Notes: generated from the sequence alone by a model not told the origin. A stretch of DNA of 64,000 nucleotides from Paraconiothyrium sp. Pb-2020 (GCA_022419385.1 JAJUBI010000002.1:248001-312000), one strand, 5' to 3'. Numbered from the stretch's first letter, positions 1-12,373 are shown. Numbers and translations are program-made.

Positions 1-845
1 TGGAGGCCGAAGCTCGCGCAATCGACAATACCTTCTTCGAAGCCCAGAGGCAAGGATTGGTGTCTGGAGAAATGACGAGAGCACAACGCCGGGCGCGAAA
101 TGCTGGATCTCGAGACCCCAAGGCCATCTTTGCGTACGGTGCCAAATTGCCTCCTGGAGGCGGAGGCAGCAAGTGGGCGAGGATAGTTTCCGGCTCTTAC
201 GACGAGACAATAATCATCTGGAAGAAGGGACAGGACGGCGCATGGGAGAAGTCAAAAGTGTTGTATCAAAGTGAGGCCGTGAGGGCAGCTGGAGGACGCC
301 CACGTCGGCCTGTTGGGCATGTTCACCACGCTCATCCGGCTGGCCAAAACCAACACCAAAATCAGAACCCCAACCAGCAACAGAACAACGGGCACGGCCA
401 AGCAAACAGTTTCCAGGCTCTGGCGCAGCAGGCCCAGGCCCAAGCTCAAGCTGCAAGTACACTAGCGCAGCAAGCGCAAGCTCTCCATATGGTTTCTGTG
501 CACACGGCCACGACGAATGGCACGACCACAGTAACGGCGCAAAACGGTGCTCCAAACAACGCAAATCAAGCTGCTGCGAACCAAGGGCCAGCAGCGAATG
601 CACCGCAGCAAGCTGGGGGTCCTGCAAACCCTGCACCGAACCACCATCATCACCATCACCACCATGGCCACGTACTCCATGGCCCTGCTCCGGCATCGCA
701 AGGCACATCGCGCGTGTTCAAGTTGCAGTTCGACGCGCGAAGGATAGTGTGCTGCAGTCAGGATCCCACGATTGTGGGGTGGGACTTTGCCAACAACGAC
801 AAGGATATCATGCTTGCAAGCCAGTTCTTTGGTGAGTCGATATGA
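1..845 (+). CDS. WD-repeat protein (F-box/WD40-like), C-terminal part
   Basis: The frame is open from base 3, so the gene begins left of the window. The motif VSGSYDETIIIWKK is a WD40 blade ending in the usual Ile-Trp pair, and a final blade reads ARRIVCCSQDPTIVGWDF before the tail ASQFFGES and a stop. Between these last blades lies an insert of about 130 residues, rich in Gln, Asn, Ala and Pro with a run of eight His (about 645-665), probably a disordered loop. This C-terminus resembles fungal F-box/WD40 substrate adaptors of SCF ubiquitin ligases; no F-box can be seen because the N-terminus is absent, so that assignment is inference. A GTGAGT at about 832 could be a donor, but the in-frame stop at 843-845 is the simpler end. 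Confidence 0.75.
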   Translation, partial: EAEARAIDNTFFEAQRQGLVSGEMTRAQRRARNAGSRDPKAIFAYGAKLPPGGGGSKWARIVSGSYDETIIIWKKGQDGAWEKSKVLYQSEAVRAAGGRPRRPVGHVHHAHPAGQNQHQNQNPNQQQNNGHGQANSFQALAQQAQAQAQAASTLAQQAQALHMVSVHTATTNGTTTVTAQNGAPNNANQAAANQGPAANAPQQAGGPANPAPNHHHHHHHHGHVLHGPAPASQGTSRVFKLQFDARRIVCCSQDPTIVGWDFANNDKDIMLASQFFGESI

Positions 846-2729
846 AGGGTGTTATAGGCAAATGAGAAGTCTTGCACAATCCGAAACATCCCCGCCAAGA
901 TCGGGAGCGGAAAGACGGACGCCGACGCCGACGAATACGACAAGTTTGTGCGAGTTGACGCGCATTCGCATGAGGTGGGCGTTGCCATTTCTGACAATCG
1001 CAATGCGAGCGCTACGAAGTAGTTTCCGGAGTGGGTTGGCATCAGCTTGCCTTAGATCAGCTGGGCGTAATGAGTCGAAATGCGTGCATGTAAGCGGTGT
1101 CATCGGTTGGCTAACCCTTGCGTGAGCTTTTCCTACTGTATCATATTTGCTCGGGCGTTTGCGAGAATCGAGCGGTTTGGCGGAAACGTTGGCATGAGGT
1201 TACATTAGCGGCATAGAGCAGTTTCGCAGAAGCTTTACATAGTGATGAACAAATCCAGACATGGTATCGTATGGAGAATTCCAGCGGTCTCCACGCGCAT
1301 GTGAAGATGCTAGTCGTCAGTCACGCACATGAGCCCAGACGGACGAATCCATCAAAACAGAAATCAAACTTGCGCAGAGAAGATAGCAAGCAGGACGTGG
1401 GAACCGTCCGTCCGGATGGATGCCCCAGGCGTCCCCTTCCTAGAAAACACAACAACCCAGCGCCCGGCATGCTCGTCTCCAGCAGCCGGCAAGGCTGTCT
1501 TAAATAAAAGCCCCGGGACGCTCGGCAGCCCCAGGCAGCAACTATGGCAGTGTCTGGCACCGCGCGCGCAGACCCAGGGGCCCGGAGCCCTTTTGAAGGC
1601 TCTCCCGGAGGCTGCACGGGGCACGTGGCAGGGCTGCAGGCGGGCTCGGAAGCGGAAGCACGAGGCATCCGTAGGGGTTTCGGCGTCTCGCTACGCTAGT
1701 GTAGGGGGGTGAGACTGGTGGAGCTTGCTGCGGTAGCGCGCCGAGGGGCACGTATGGGATTATGGGAGGGCGGGCTAGGCTTGGTTTGTGCGGATTCTGC
1801 GAGGTGCCACTTCAGGGTCTGGCAGGAGGTGCCTGGGGGGAAAATGGTCCGCGAGTGGAGGTGAGCGGTTTCGTCCGTGGATGTCGGATGTGCTTTTAAG
1901 GGTGGATGCGAGCAAGGGGGTGTGCTGGGCGTCGTCTCGCAGTCTCGAGTCTATAGGAGGTGGGGGTGCGGGGAGATGCCCTCGACGTTAACGTTATCAC
2001 TATCGCTATCTGATTCGGTGCGTGGCACGAGCTGCGGTTGCGCGCTGTGGCTGCTGATGGGATCGTTCGTTGATGTCGGCGTGGTCGTTTTGGTAGCAGC
2101 CTGGCTGTCAGATGCGACGTCGTACGCACGTCGCTGTGAATGGTCGCGGCAGTGTAGCCAGTGGGATTGAGGCCCACAAGGCGTCGCCTACCGACTTCTG
2201 CTTCGAGCACGCGCCAAGCTCTGCGCAGATTGCGCGATGAAGGTATTCACGGCGGGCTTCGTGGTGTGCGGCGCCCGGAGACTGGTTGGCGGATCGCTGC
2301 GCATCGCGGCTGGCCATGCGGATTCTGCGCGTCAAGCCCGCGACGGCGGATCTCCTTGTGCTCGTCCGTGTCACTCCGGGAGTGATTGGAGCGGGACAGG
2401 CGTTGCGTATTCGCCGTATTTAGCGCACAGGCGAGGTGGAAGACGGAGGCTAGCCTATCCGCCTGGCGTGTGTGGCCAAGGCGCAACCGTACAGACCGGA
2501 ATCTTCGACGACGCTCATACCGAGCTGGCTCTAGCCGGATCATCGCTGTCGTCTCTTTTTATCTTCTGCTGCCTCCCGCTCATTGGGGCCTGATTTGTCC
2601 CTCACTTCCCGCCCTTCTCTTTACCTCCCATAATACACCCTTTAATACTTTGTTTCTCTTGTGACACTAACTTTCGGGAAGGGAGGCAACCGCTACAAGT
2701 AGAATTCGGCATCACGCCGCGAAGAGAAG
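846..2729. other. Long gene-free region upstream of the ABC transporter
   Basis: Open frames on both strands here are short, overlapping and without recognisable protein motifs. The last 150 bases before the transporter ATG are pyrimidine-rich on the plus strand (for example 2560-2660, with CATTGG near 2580), as in many filamentous-fungal core promoters. The 1.9 kb length suggests a long promoter or 5' leader. I see no clear TATA box and no repeat. Confidence 0.5.
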
Positions 2730-5700
2730 ATGAGCTTGGTGGGCAACTTTACCTCCAACGGGGACCGCGAGGCTTCCCACAATGGAGTCGCCTCTGTCGG
2801 CGATGCGCATCCCGACCGCGTGGGTTCCGAGCACTCGGACGACTCGACCATTGCCGAGGAAACGCGTCAAAACACACACAACAACACCGGCACCGACGTC
2901 AAGGGCTCGACCTTCACCACCACACAAAACTCCGAGGCCGTATCCGAGGCAGACAGCGTCGAGAGGAGGAATTCCGCCGTCCACGCACTAGCCCGACGAT
3001 ACACCCAGCAGAGCACCACCTCCACAACACGGCTGAACCCATTCAACGCTCCCTCAGGCTCGTCGTTGGATCCCAATGGCGAGCACTTCAACGCCCGCGT
3101 CTGGGCCAAGGCCATGCTGCACACGCAGCTCGAGGACCCCGCCGCACCCCCGCCGCGCACCGCTGGTGTTGCTTTCAGCAGTCTCAATGTACACGGTTTC
3201 GGATCCGACACCGACTACCAGAAGAGTGTGGGCAACGTGTGGTTAGAAGGTCCCGGGCTCGCGAGGAAACTGGCGGGCAACAAGGGCAGCAAGATTGAGA
3301 TTCTGCAAGACTTGGACGGCCTCGTCGAGGCGGGAGAGATGCTTGTCGTTCTTGGTCCTCCGGGATCTGGGTGCTCTACTTTCCTCAAGACGATTGCGGG
3401 AGAGACGCATGGTTTCTTCGTGGACCAGGGCTCGAATATCAACTATCAAGGTACGGCGGTTACTTTCTGACTGGAACAAACACGCTGACTTGCATCAGGT
3501 ATCGCTGCGAAGCAAATGGCCAAGGACTTCCGCGGAGAGGCCATCTACACGGCCGAAGTCGACGTGCACTTTCCCATGCTTACCGTCGGCGAGACCCTCT
3601 ACTTCGCAGCCAAAGCTCGTGCCCCGCGGCACATACCCGGCGGCGCGACCGTGGACCAGTTCGCCGAGCACATGCGAGATGTCATCATGGCCATGTTCGG
3701 CATAAGCCATACCATCAACACTCGGGTTGGAAACGACTTCATCCGCGGTGTGTCTGGTGGAGAGCGCAAGCGTGTCAGTATCGCGGAAGCCATGCTCAGC
3801 AAAGCTCCTCTGCAATGCTGGGACAACAGTACCCGTGGTCTGGACAGTGCCAATGCCATCGAGTTCTGTAAGACACTTCGTATGGAGACTGAGATCAACG
3901 GTGCCACGGCTTGTGTTGCCATCTACCAGGCTCCTCAAGCTGCATACGACGTCTTTGACAAGGCGCTTGTCCTGTACGAAGGCAGGCAGATCTACTTCGG
4001 CCGCACAACAGACGCAAAGCAGTTCTTCGTCAACATGGGTTTCGAGTGCCCTGACCGCCAGACCGATGCCGATTTCTTGACATCCATGACAAGTCCTCTG
4101 GAACGTGTTGTCCGCCCCGGGTTCGAAGACCGCGTACCTCGCACTCCAGATGAATTCGCCCAGCGATGGAAGGAATCACCGGAGCGCGCCGCGCTTCTGC
4201 GTCAAATCGAAGATTACAACCAGAGGTTCCCCGTCGGTGGCGAACAGCTACAGAAGTTCAAGGAGTCTCGAAAGGCACAGCAAGCCAAGGGCCAGCGCCT
4301 CAAGTCACCGTACACCCTCTCATACATGCAACAAGTCAATCTCTGCCTGTGGCGTGGTTTCCGACGACTAATGGCCGATCCGAGCATCACACTCACCCAG
4401 CTCATCGCAAACTCCATTCTCGGTCTCATCATCTCTTCCGTCTTCTACAATCTCCCTTCGAATACGAGCAGTTTCTACTCCCGCGCTGCTCTTCTCTTCT
4501 TCGCTATTCTCATGAACGCCTTCGGTTCCGCCCTCGAAATCTTGACCCTGTACGCACAGCGACCAATTGTCGAAAAGCACTCTCGATACGCGTTGTACCA
4601 CCCATCGGCCGAGGCGTTCGCTTCTATGTTGACGGATATGCCCTACAAGATACTAAACGCCATCACATTCAACTTGGTCCTCTATTTCATGACGAACCTT
4701 AGACGAACACCGGGCAATTTCTTCTTCTTTGTACTGATATCCTTTCAACTCACGCTCGTTATGTCCATGTTCTTCCGGTCCATCGCATCTCTCTCACGCT
4801 CTCTCGTACAAGCTTTGGCGCCCGCAGCCATCTTGATCTTGGGTCTCGTCATGTATACAGGTTTCGCTATTCCTCCGAACTATGTTCTGGGCTGGTCAAT
4901 CTGGATTCGGTACCTGAACCCTGTGGCCTATGCGTTCGAAGCTCTCATGATCAACGAGTTCCACAATCGCGATTTCCCATGCGTCAACTACGTACCCACG
5001 GGACCCGGATACGAGAGTACCTCTGGTGTTAATCACGTCTGCTCCACTGTCGGATCTAAGCCTGGCGTTCCCTTTGTCAATGGAGACGACTACATCAACT
5101 CGGCTTTCGAATACTATGTTAAGAATAAGTGGAGGAACTTTGGTATCCTCTTTGTCTTCCTGTTCGGTCTCATGTTCGTCTACCTCGCAGCCACCGAGTT
5201 TATCACGGCCAAGAAATCCAAGGGTGAAGTCTTGGTCTTCCGCCGCGGACACAAGGCTATCAAGAAGAGCAAATCCACCGATGATCTCGAGGCTGCACCC
5301 GCCGGCCGCAATGTCGCCGTCCAGAACCAGTCCGATGAGCTCGCCATGATTGAACGCCAGACCGCCATCTTCCAGTGGCAGAACGTCTGCTACGATATCA
5401 AGATCAAGAAGGAACCTCGCCGCATCTTGGATCACGTTGATGGCTGGGTTAAGCCAGGCACCTTGACTGCCCTCATGGGTGTCTCAGGAGCTGGTAAAAC
5501 TACGCTTTTGGACTGTCTGGCTACTCGTACTACTATGGGTGTCATCACCGGAGAGATGCTTGTCGACGGCAAACCTCGTGACGACTCTTTCCAGCGAAAG
5601 ACCGGTTACGCTCAGCAACAGGATCTCCATCTGTCAACCTCTACCGTCCGTGAAGCTCTTACCTTCTCAGCTATTCTCCGTCAGCCTGCCCATGTTCCCC

Positions 5701-7454
5701 GCCAAGAGAAGATTGACTACGTCGACGAGGTCATTAAGCTTTTGGAGATGTCTGAATACGCTGATGCCATCGTCGGTGTTCCCGGTGAAGGTCTCAACGT
5801 CGAGCAGCGCAAGCGTCTTACCATCGGTGTCGAGCTGGCCGCTAAGCCAGCCCTTCTTCTCTTCCTCGACGAACCCACCTCCGGGTTGGACTCTCAGACC
5901 TCGTGGGCTATTCTTGATCTGTTGGACAAGTTGAAGAAGAACGGCCAAGCTATTCTCTGCACTATTCACCAGCCTTCTGCTATGCTCTTCGCCCGTTTCG
6001 ACCGTCTCTTGTTTCTCAAGAAGGGTGGCCAGACCGTGTACTTCGGCGAGGTTGGTCCTAACTCTAAGATCCTGATCGACTACTTTGTGCGCCAGGGCGG
6101 ACCGCCTTGCCCACCCGCTGCCAACCCCGCTGAATGGATGCTCGAGGTCATTGGTGCGGCTCCTGGATCCTCTACCGATATTGACTGGCACCAAGCATGG
6201 CGCAACTCGCCCGAGTACGCCGCCGTCCAAGAGCACCTCGCCGAGCTCAAGTACGAGCGAGGTCAACAGACTGCGCTTGAACGCACTGTTTCCGCGCAGA
6301 AGCGGGACGACAAAGCCGCCTACCGCGAGTTTGCCGCACCCTTCGCAGCGCAGCTCCGCGAAGTTACTATCCGTGTCTTCCAGCAATACTGGCGCACGCC
6401 TGCGTACATCTACTCCAAGACCGCGCTATGTGTCCTCTCCGGCCTATTCATTGGTTTCTCTCTTTTCAAGACACCGAACACGCAGCAAGGTCTTCAAAAC
6501 CAAATGTTCGGTATCTTCATGCTCATGACCATCTTCGGCCAGCTCGTCCAGCAGATCATGCCCCACTTCGTTACGCAGCGCGCCCTCTACGAGGTCCGCG
6601 AACGCCCCAGCAAAGCCTACTCGTGGAAAGCCTTCATGATCGCCAACATCGTCGTCGAACTTCCCTGGAACACACTCATGGCCGTTCTCATCTTCTTCTG
6701 CTGGTACTACCCCATTGGGCTCTACCAGAACGCCGTCCCCACCGACGCCGTCACCCTGCGCGGCGCTCAAATGTTCCTCTTCCTCTGGATGTTCCTTCTC
6801 TTCACCTCCACCTTCGCCCACATGGTCATCGCCGGAATCGAAATGGCCGAAGAGGGCGGCAACATTGCCAACCTCGCCTTCTCCCTCTGCCTCGTCTTCT
6901 GCGGTGTCCTCGCCACCCCCGAACAGCTCCCGGGCTTCTGGATCTTCATGTACCGCGTCTCCCCTTTCAGCTACCTAGTCGCAGGCATGCTCTCCGTCGG
7001 CGTCGCAAACACAAACGTCGTCTGCGCGCAGAACGAGCTCCTCCACTTCGAGCCCCCCTCGGGCAAGACGTGCGGCGAGTACATGGACGCGTACAAGAGC
7101 ACCATCGGCGGCTACGCGTCTGACCCCAACGCGACGTCTGGCTGCGAGTACTGCGCCATCGGCGACACGAATGTCTTCCTCGCGGGCGTCCACGCCGAGT
7201 ATGACAATGTGTGGCGCAACTTTGGGCTCCTGTGGGTGTACGTCGGGTTTAACATCGTGGGCGCGCTGTTCTTCTACTGGCTTGCGCGCGTGCCCAAGAA
7301 GGCGAAGAAGGAGAAGGAGGAGCTGAGTCCGCAGCAGGTGGAGGCGGAGGAACGCGCGTTAGAGCGCGTGCGGACGAATCGCACGCATAGGAGCGAGAAG
7401 CAGGAGATTGAGCCGAGTGCTCCCTCGGCTCCTGAGGTGCAGGAGAAGGCGTAG
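2730..7454 (+). CDS. PDR/CDR-type ABC (ABCG) full-size drug efflux transporter
   Basis: Two exons, 2730-3450 and 3499-7454, join across a 48-bp intron (GTACGG...TGCATCAG) and give about 1558 residues, the usual PDR size. The layout is the reverse NBD-TMD-NBD-TMD of fungal pleiotropic drug resistance pumps. NBD1 has the degenerate Walker [10 protein letters not shown] near residue 209, signature VSGGERKR and degenerate Walker [14 protein letters not shown]2 has canonical GVSGAGKTT near residue 901, signature [11 protein letters not shown] and [13 protein letters not shown]. This asymmetry, with Cys replacing the Walker A Lys in NBD1, is family-typical and not damage. Two blocks of hydrophobic helices follow the NBDs. 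The protein should sit in the plasma membrane and export xenobiotics or lipids; the substrate cannot be read from sequence. No biosynthetic cluster adjoins it. Confidence 0.95.
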
Positions 7455-8718
7455 TCGTCTGCGCGAGAACGGGGTGTTTGTGTTACCAACCCAACCCCTT
7501 TCTCTTATTGTAGCGAGCGCATCAGCGCATGATTTTTCACCTCGCATGGCATCACATCAGCGAAGCACGCACGCACGCACGCATTGTCTTTCCTTTGCTT
7601 TTTTTTTCTCATAGATCTCGTGCGGCAGATAAGATATAGACTCGCTGCCTACGCACCACATTTTATAATCATTGTACATATAGACGAAATGTGCGAGTAC
7701 TATCTACCATTTGCTACGTGCTTGTGGATGCTTGTGGAGTGAAAGTGACGTTGGTGTATGACAGTGCGCTTTCGTTCGGGCGGAACGCGGGCGCGAGACG
7801 TGCGTACATGATGTACTACAAAGCGTGGAGGGGAGGCGAGCAGCTATGAGGTTTATACACGCCGCGCTGCTAACCCTACTGTACTACTAAACCGGGCGGA
7901 GAGCAGCGCTGCATAATGTCGCCCAAACCCACCGGTTCTAGATTTTTTCCTCTGGATAGCTTCTACAGGTAATACTATAAGCGTAGGGGCTGAGGTAAAG
8001 GTACACGCCGGTCTATCCTTCGCGATGGCTTCGTAGTACGGTATAACGGTGACAGAATGTCGTGCTTTGATCCCAGCGATGGTTGAGTAGGCGCTGGTAG
8101 GGTGGGACAAACAAGGAGATCTGGAGGGTTTGGGTATATAAATTCTTTCCATTTTGAGCGCAGCCTCGCATGGAAGGATAAATGGAGGTGGATTTATTAC
8201 GATGTAAGACTATCAGCCTATGCGTGGTAGGCTGTCTAATACAGGTTGATATCTTCCTCTTTGCGTGATATGATACTTCTACTAAGTTAGATTGCTGGCT
8301 ATATGTATAACAAAAGGAATAGATTCTCTAGTATTAAGTAGATTTGTTGACTACCTATAGGCTACCATCTATACGGCCGTAGGAGTTACCTTTTCCAGAT
8401 TTTCCCACACATTCTTCTTAAGCGGTGGCCGCAAAACGTATAGAGATGATGATAACCGAAAAGTAGAAAGGTGGTGATTGGGTTGTGGAAAATCGTTATA
8501 GTAATGAAGACTAGAGCCTACCTGGTAGGCGCCGTGGTGGAAATGGAAGCAGGTGGCAAGCTACCATCTCGGCAATTAGAGGCCCGCAGCCTAGATATAA
8601 AAGCCGCACGTTTGGTCGGTCTCTTACGCCCTGGCTGATGCACCGTCCCACGAGTCGGGTGTTGACCTTACTAGCAGGCAACGGTCTTTGTCTGCGGTTC
8701 GTGCGCCTTGTGTAAACA
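7455..8718. other. Gene-free stretch, A+T-richer than the flanking coding DNA
   Basis: The first 250 bases are the probable 3' UTR of the transporter, with a run of T near 7600 and several polyadenylation-like A/T stretches. From about 7860 to 8560 composition becomes A+T-rich with many TA steps. A 99-codon minus-strand frame (7853-8152) has no recognisable motif. The block may be decayed repeat DNA but I could not name an element. Confidence 0.4.
8596..8603 (+). promoter_or_regulatory. TATA box (TATAAAAG) before the broken F-box-like/ankyrin-like gene
   Basis: A consensus TATAAAAG lies 116 bases upstream of the ATG at 8719. The spacing suits a fungal core promoter, so the promoter of the pseudogene may outlast its reading frame. 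Confidence 0.45.
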
Positions 8719-10095
8719 TGCTGCTACGCGATCTTACAATAGAGATGGTCCGACGCATCATACATCTAGTGGTGAGCGATCATGGCGCAGAGCATATTCT
8801 GGAGGGCTTGGAAGCTGCGTTCTGTCTGCCGTAAGCGGATCCTCGAACTAGCCTTGTTCGATGAAACACGGCCGTTGCTGATGCATACCGGGCAATTCGC
8901 TCAAGAGATCGAACACGACATATTCTCAAAGCAGAGCTCCTCCGTCGTTGGCCCCATCTTCAGGTATTCCCAGAGAAGTTCTACCCACGTCACGCGTGCA
9001 AGTATCTATTCTGGTCAAACACGGGTGGAAACCGGATTGCGCCTTTTCGAAACGAAGTGAAGAGTGGGTGAACGACTTCATCGCTGAGTGCGGATTTGAC
9101 ACTCGGTTCAAAAATTCTTACACAGAAGCTTTGTGCACGACCGCTGTGTACTGCCGGCTTGGATGGCGTTTGCATCTCGCTGATGTCCTCGGCCGGCCAC
9201 TACCCAACAGAATCTCTCCGGTTCGACACCTTGCTCCCAACTTGTGGGCCGAGTGCCAAGCAGAGCCCACCGTGGAGATGAAGCTTGCTGCTGCTGCGGC
9301 AGTGGGGGATGCCAGACTCGTTGCCGATCTCCTGCCTATGCCGACTTCCACGAATATTGGAAGTTTGGTATAATAGGAGACCTGTTCAGCAATGCAGCAA
9401 TGCGAGGACACGATAACATCCTCAACATCATCCTCAACTACCTATCTCCTGAGGCCAGCTTCGTCAATGGCTCCTGGAAAGCTGGAAATTACAAGCGCAT
9501 GGCGGAATACTACAGTAATTCAAGGCACTGGGATCGAATACTTCACTGCGGCAATGAGAAGTATCTCAAAACTATGATTCAGCTCTACCTAGGATAGAGA
9601 ACGATCCACGGTCCCTTTATGTATCCGTGCTGGTTGGTGCAGGCCGTCGCAGCGAACGAAGCCAAGATGGTCACGGTCCTGCTCGATATCGGTACTACGG
9701 CTATGGATGAGCCATCTTCGTGGGATCCCCACACACGCGCACAGTTCGAATCGGCGGTAAGGAGCGGCTTTGAGGGAGCATGCGCACGTGAAGCTAGGCT
9801 GGAAGGGATCGAGGCATACATGCATCATCCCAATCTGGGTCCGAACCACATGTTCTTTGATGGCTCGACACCCCTAGGTATAGCTGCGTGCTACAGATCT
9901 ACGCCCCATGTCTTGGCCATATTGAACGCGGGTGCCTCCCCAGATGGCGTAGCGGGCTGCATAAGTAGTCCCATCATGGAGGCTGCGAAGTCTAGGCATT
10001 GGGATATTTTCGATCTCTTGGTTGCACACGGCGCAGATACTTCCATGCCTGAGCTCTACGGTAGCATAAAGTTTATAGATTGGCTCTGGGTTTGA
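8719..10095 (+). pseudogene. Broken F-box-like / ankyrin-like gene
   Basis: The ATG at 8719 opens an F-box-like start (MLLRDLTIEMVRRII). Protein-like sequence then passes through all three frames: RAWKLRSVC in the frame of 8782, a stretch with LLRRWPHLQVFPEKF in the third frame, WVNDFIAECGF in the frame of 8948, then the frame of 9244 to the end. The changes fall near 8800, 8925, 9055 and 9340, and an in-frame TAG lies at 9595-9597. The 3' part (9619-10095) has ankyrin-like phrases such as STPLGIAACYRSTPHVLAILNAGA and HWDIFDLLVAHGAD. At least four frame changes and a stop without fitting GT-AG pairs argue for a pseudogene; several assembly errors are the alternative. F-box plus ankyrin would suggest a former ubiquitin-ligase adaptor or recognition protein. 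Confidence 0.7.
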
Positions 10096-11308
10096 TGGTG
10101 TTGATCACGAGGAAGCAGACAGCTGAGGCGTGCAGTACGGCATCCGTATTCGGGAAGGAGGGAAGAACCGGGCGACGAGAAGGAGACCGCGAACGATCGA
10201 AAGACGAGTATAAGGATAAACGGTAAAGAGGATAAGGCATTATGAGTAGAGAAAGACAGGATATGCGATTGCTAGAGAGGACTTCAATGACGATAAGAGT
10301 AATTATGAATACAATGTGATAAGAACCTATTAATAATGAGATCAAGACTAGCAATAGGGAGTGATGACATCTTCCTTAGGATATGAGGACGGAAGCTTGC
10401 ATATGCTTTTTGCTGCTGCCTAGGTATGCTTAAAGTCATACGCCAACGTGTGAAAGGGCAAAGCCGACAAGGCATAGTACATGACCTTAGTTTCCTAGCT
10501 TTTTTACATATGCATAATATTTGTAGTAAATTACGTCTTAATTTTACTCTATCCTTAAGTTCTCTACTTGCTTCTCTTAGTCCTGCTCCCCTATTTTCGC
10601 AGGTCCAGTCTTTTTTTATAATACTACTCTCCTCCTACTTTAGGTCCTTAAAAATTAATCCTCCCTGCTGTAAATCCTCCTTCTGAGTTACAGCGCTAAA
10701 GTATCATGTCATAACGCTATATTATTAATACTTAGCACAATAAGCCTTACTAAAAATCTTCTACCATCCATAAGCAGATTGACTTCGTATTAACATCAAG
10801 TCACAGCACTGCAGCATCAAGTCACAGCACCGCAGCACCAAGTCACAGCACCACAGCACCAAGTTACAGCATCACAGCATTAATACCTAACCTAACAAAC
10901 CTTCTCACCGCTTTCCTGTCCTATTCTCTATTGCTACTAAGCGCGATACCACTTATCCCACCTCACTTCTAGCTAGTACCTCATATAGAAGAAAGTTAGT
11001 GTTAAGATTGAGACTATCTGCGTAGAAAGGGGGTTGACGATGCTGCTGAACAACTGTAGAAACACATTATTACAGTGGGTCGTGAGACAAATGACTAGTT
11101 CAACCTTCATTCCTCTACATCTCGATGTCTTCGAGCGTACAATAATCTACCCTATCACACCACACCATTCTAGACCCCTCTCCGTTCATCTCCGCTCATA
11201 AGCTCATACACACCCGTCCAGACTCAGTCCAAAAACCACTTTAGTTCAGCGAACAAAGCCCATCCATAAACGCCACGCTGTAAAGTCAGTCCAAAAGAGA
11301 GGGTGGGG
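10096..11308. other. Gene-free region with strand-composition switch
   Basis: No coding sequence is recognised. From about 10140 to 10400 the plus strand is purine-rich; from about 10480 to 10700 it becomes strongly pyrimidine-rich, the sort of asymmetry seen in decayed repeats. A 21-bp tandem repeat lies at 10794-10877 (separate entry). The last 200 bases probably include the 3' UTR of the minus-strand WBP2-like gene. Confidence 0.4.
10794..10877. repeat. 21-bp tandem repeat, four copies
   Basis: Four adjoining units of 21 bases start at 10794, 10815, 10836 and 10857. They share the core CAAGTCACAGCA and differ at a few positions, mostly C/T (CTG, CCG, CCA, TCA before the final CAG). Being a multiple of three and free of stops, the array would read as a seven-residue repeat (HQVTAPQ-like), but no gene surrounds it. 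Confidence 0.9.
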
Positions 11309-12373
11309 TTACACGCTACCCCTCAGCCTCCTCTCCAACTCATCCGCCACACCCCTCTGCTGCACCTCCTCATACCCCGGCGGCGGCTCCGAGGGCGGCG
11401 CCTGGAAGCCTTCCTGCTCTTGTCGAGGGCTGCCTAGTGGCGGACTGCTTCTCTCCGCTGTGCTCTCCGTGCCTGCAGTCCCCACGCTGCCCCTCCCTAG
11501 CGAACCCCTTCCTAACGGCGGACTCGGCATGTCATCCGGCACCCTCGCATGCATCCTCGTGTCCTCATACGCCGGCAAATCCTCCAAATGCACCGAGCTA
11601 AGATTCACCCCCGCTAACGCGCCTGCACCCCTTCCGTCGCCTTCTACCCCATCGCCAGACGTGTGCGCCACGTCGACGGCCTGTTTTAAGCGCTCGCGGA
11701 GCCGCTCGAAGGTCGTGGCGAAGTCGAAGGCGCCGCCTTCTTTGAACTCCATGACGAGGTCCAGCGCGGAGTGGGAGGCAGGGATGCCGCCGCCGTAGAC
11801 GGGGGTGATGACGGCTTCCCATTTGTTTGCGCCGAACCAGGGGGCTGTGACGCGGGAGTCGGAGACGTTGAGGATGGGGACGGCGAAGGAGTGGAAGGTT
11901 GGGGTGGGGGAGACGGGGAGGTAGATTATCTGGTTGATTCCACGCTGATTAGCATCTTTGCTCTACGACGTCTATCTAGCGTGGGGGGAGGGAGGGACGG
12001 CGTACTCTCCGGTTTGTCAGGTATATCACGCCCGACTTGCACTGCTGCGAGTATGCCTCGGCAGGGTGGCTTTTGTCTGAGGACTGCAGGGAAAGAGTGG
12101 TGCGCGGCGGGCTTTGGTAGAGCGTTGTTTCTCCCGGCAGCGGCGTGTATCCGCTGCCCTCGGCGAGCATGACCCAACTGTTCTTCCGATTAGACAGCTT
12201 CTTCTTGTGGAGTCCCATGTTGGCTTTCAGATCGAGCCCGACGGCCATGGGCGCGGCGGCGATTGGTGAACCCAAAGCAGAGCTGGCGATGCGATATGTT
12301 CGCGGGGCAGTGAGGGGTGCAGCACCGCGAAAGCAGAGAGATAGGACAAGACGGGAACTCACTTTATCGACAT
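11309..12373 (-). CDS. WBP2-like GRAM-domain protein with PPxY motif
   Basis: Three exons, 12373-12363 (only 11 nt), 12177-12006 and 11929-11309, give about 267 residues. The start was chosen because splicing GTGAGT at 12362 to the CAG at 12180-12178 yields MSINWVML, the form expected for fungal WBP2-like proteins; the longer unspliced frame through 12362 instead gives an unrelated N-terminus. The second intron (11930-12005) joins IYLTNRR to IIYLPVSPTP, rebuilding the GRAM/PH-like core with SGVIYLTNRRIIYLP and WFGANKWEAVITPVYGGG. The C-terminal half is Pro/Gly/Ser-rich and has PPPGYEE, a PPxY ligand for WW domains. Human WBP2 is an adaptor for WW proteins such as YAP and Nedd4-type ligases; in fungi an Rsp5-type partner is plausible but inferred. 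Confidence 0.85.

Noticed and set aside
831..857. 26-bp intron at the end of the WD-repeat gene
   Set aside because: GTGAGT to TATAG would be only 26 bases, below plausible intron length; the plain stop at 843-845 is simpler.
2730..7454. Degenerate Walker A and Walker B in NBD1 of the ABC transporter as possible damage
   Set aside because: Cys in place of Lys and the [10 protein letters not shown] form are normal for the first nucleotide-binding domain of fungal PDR transporters.
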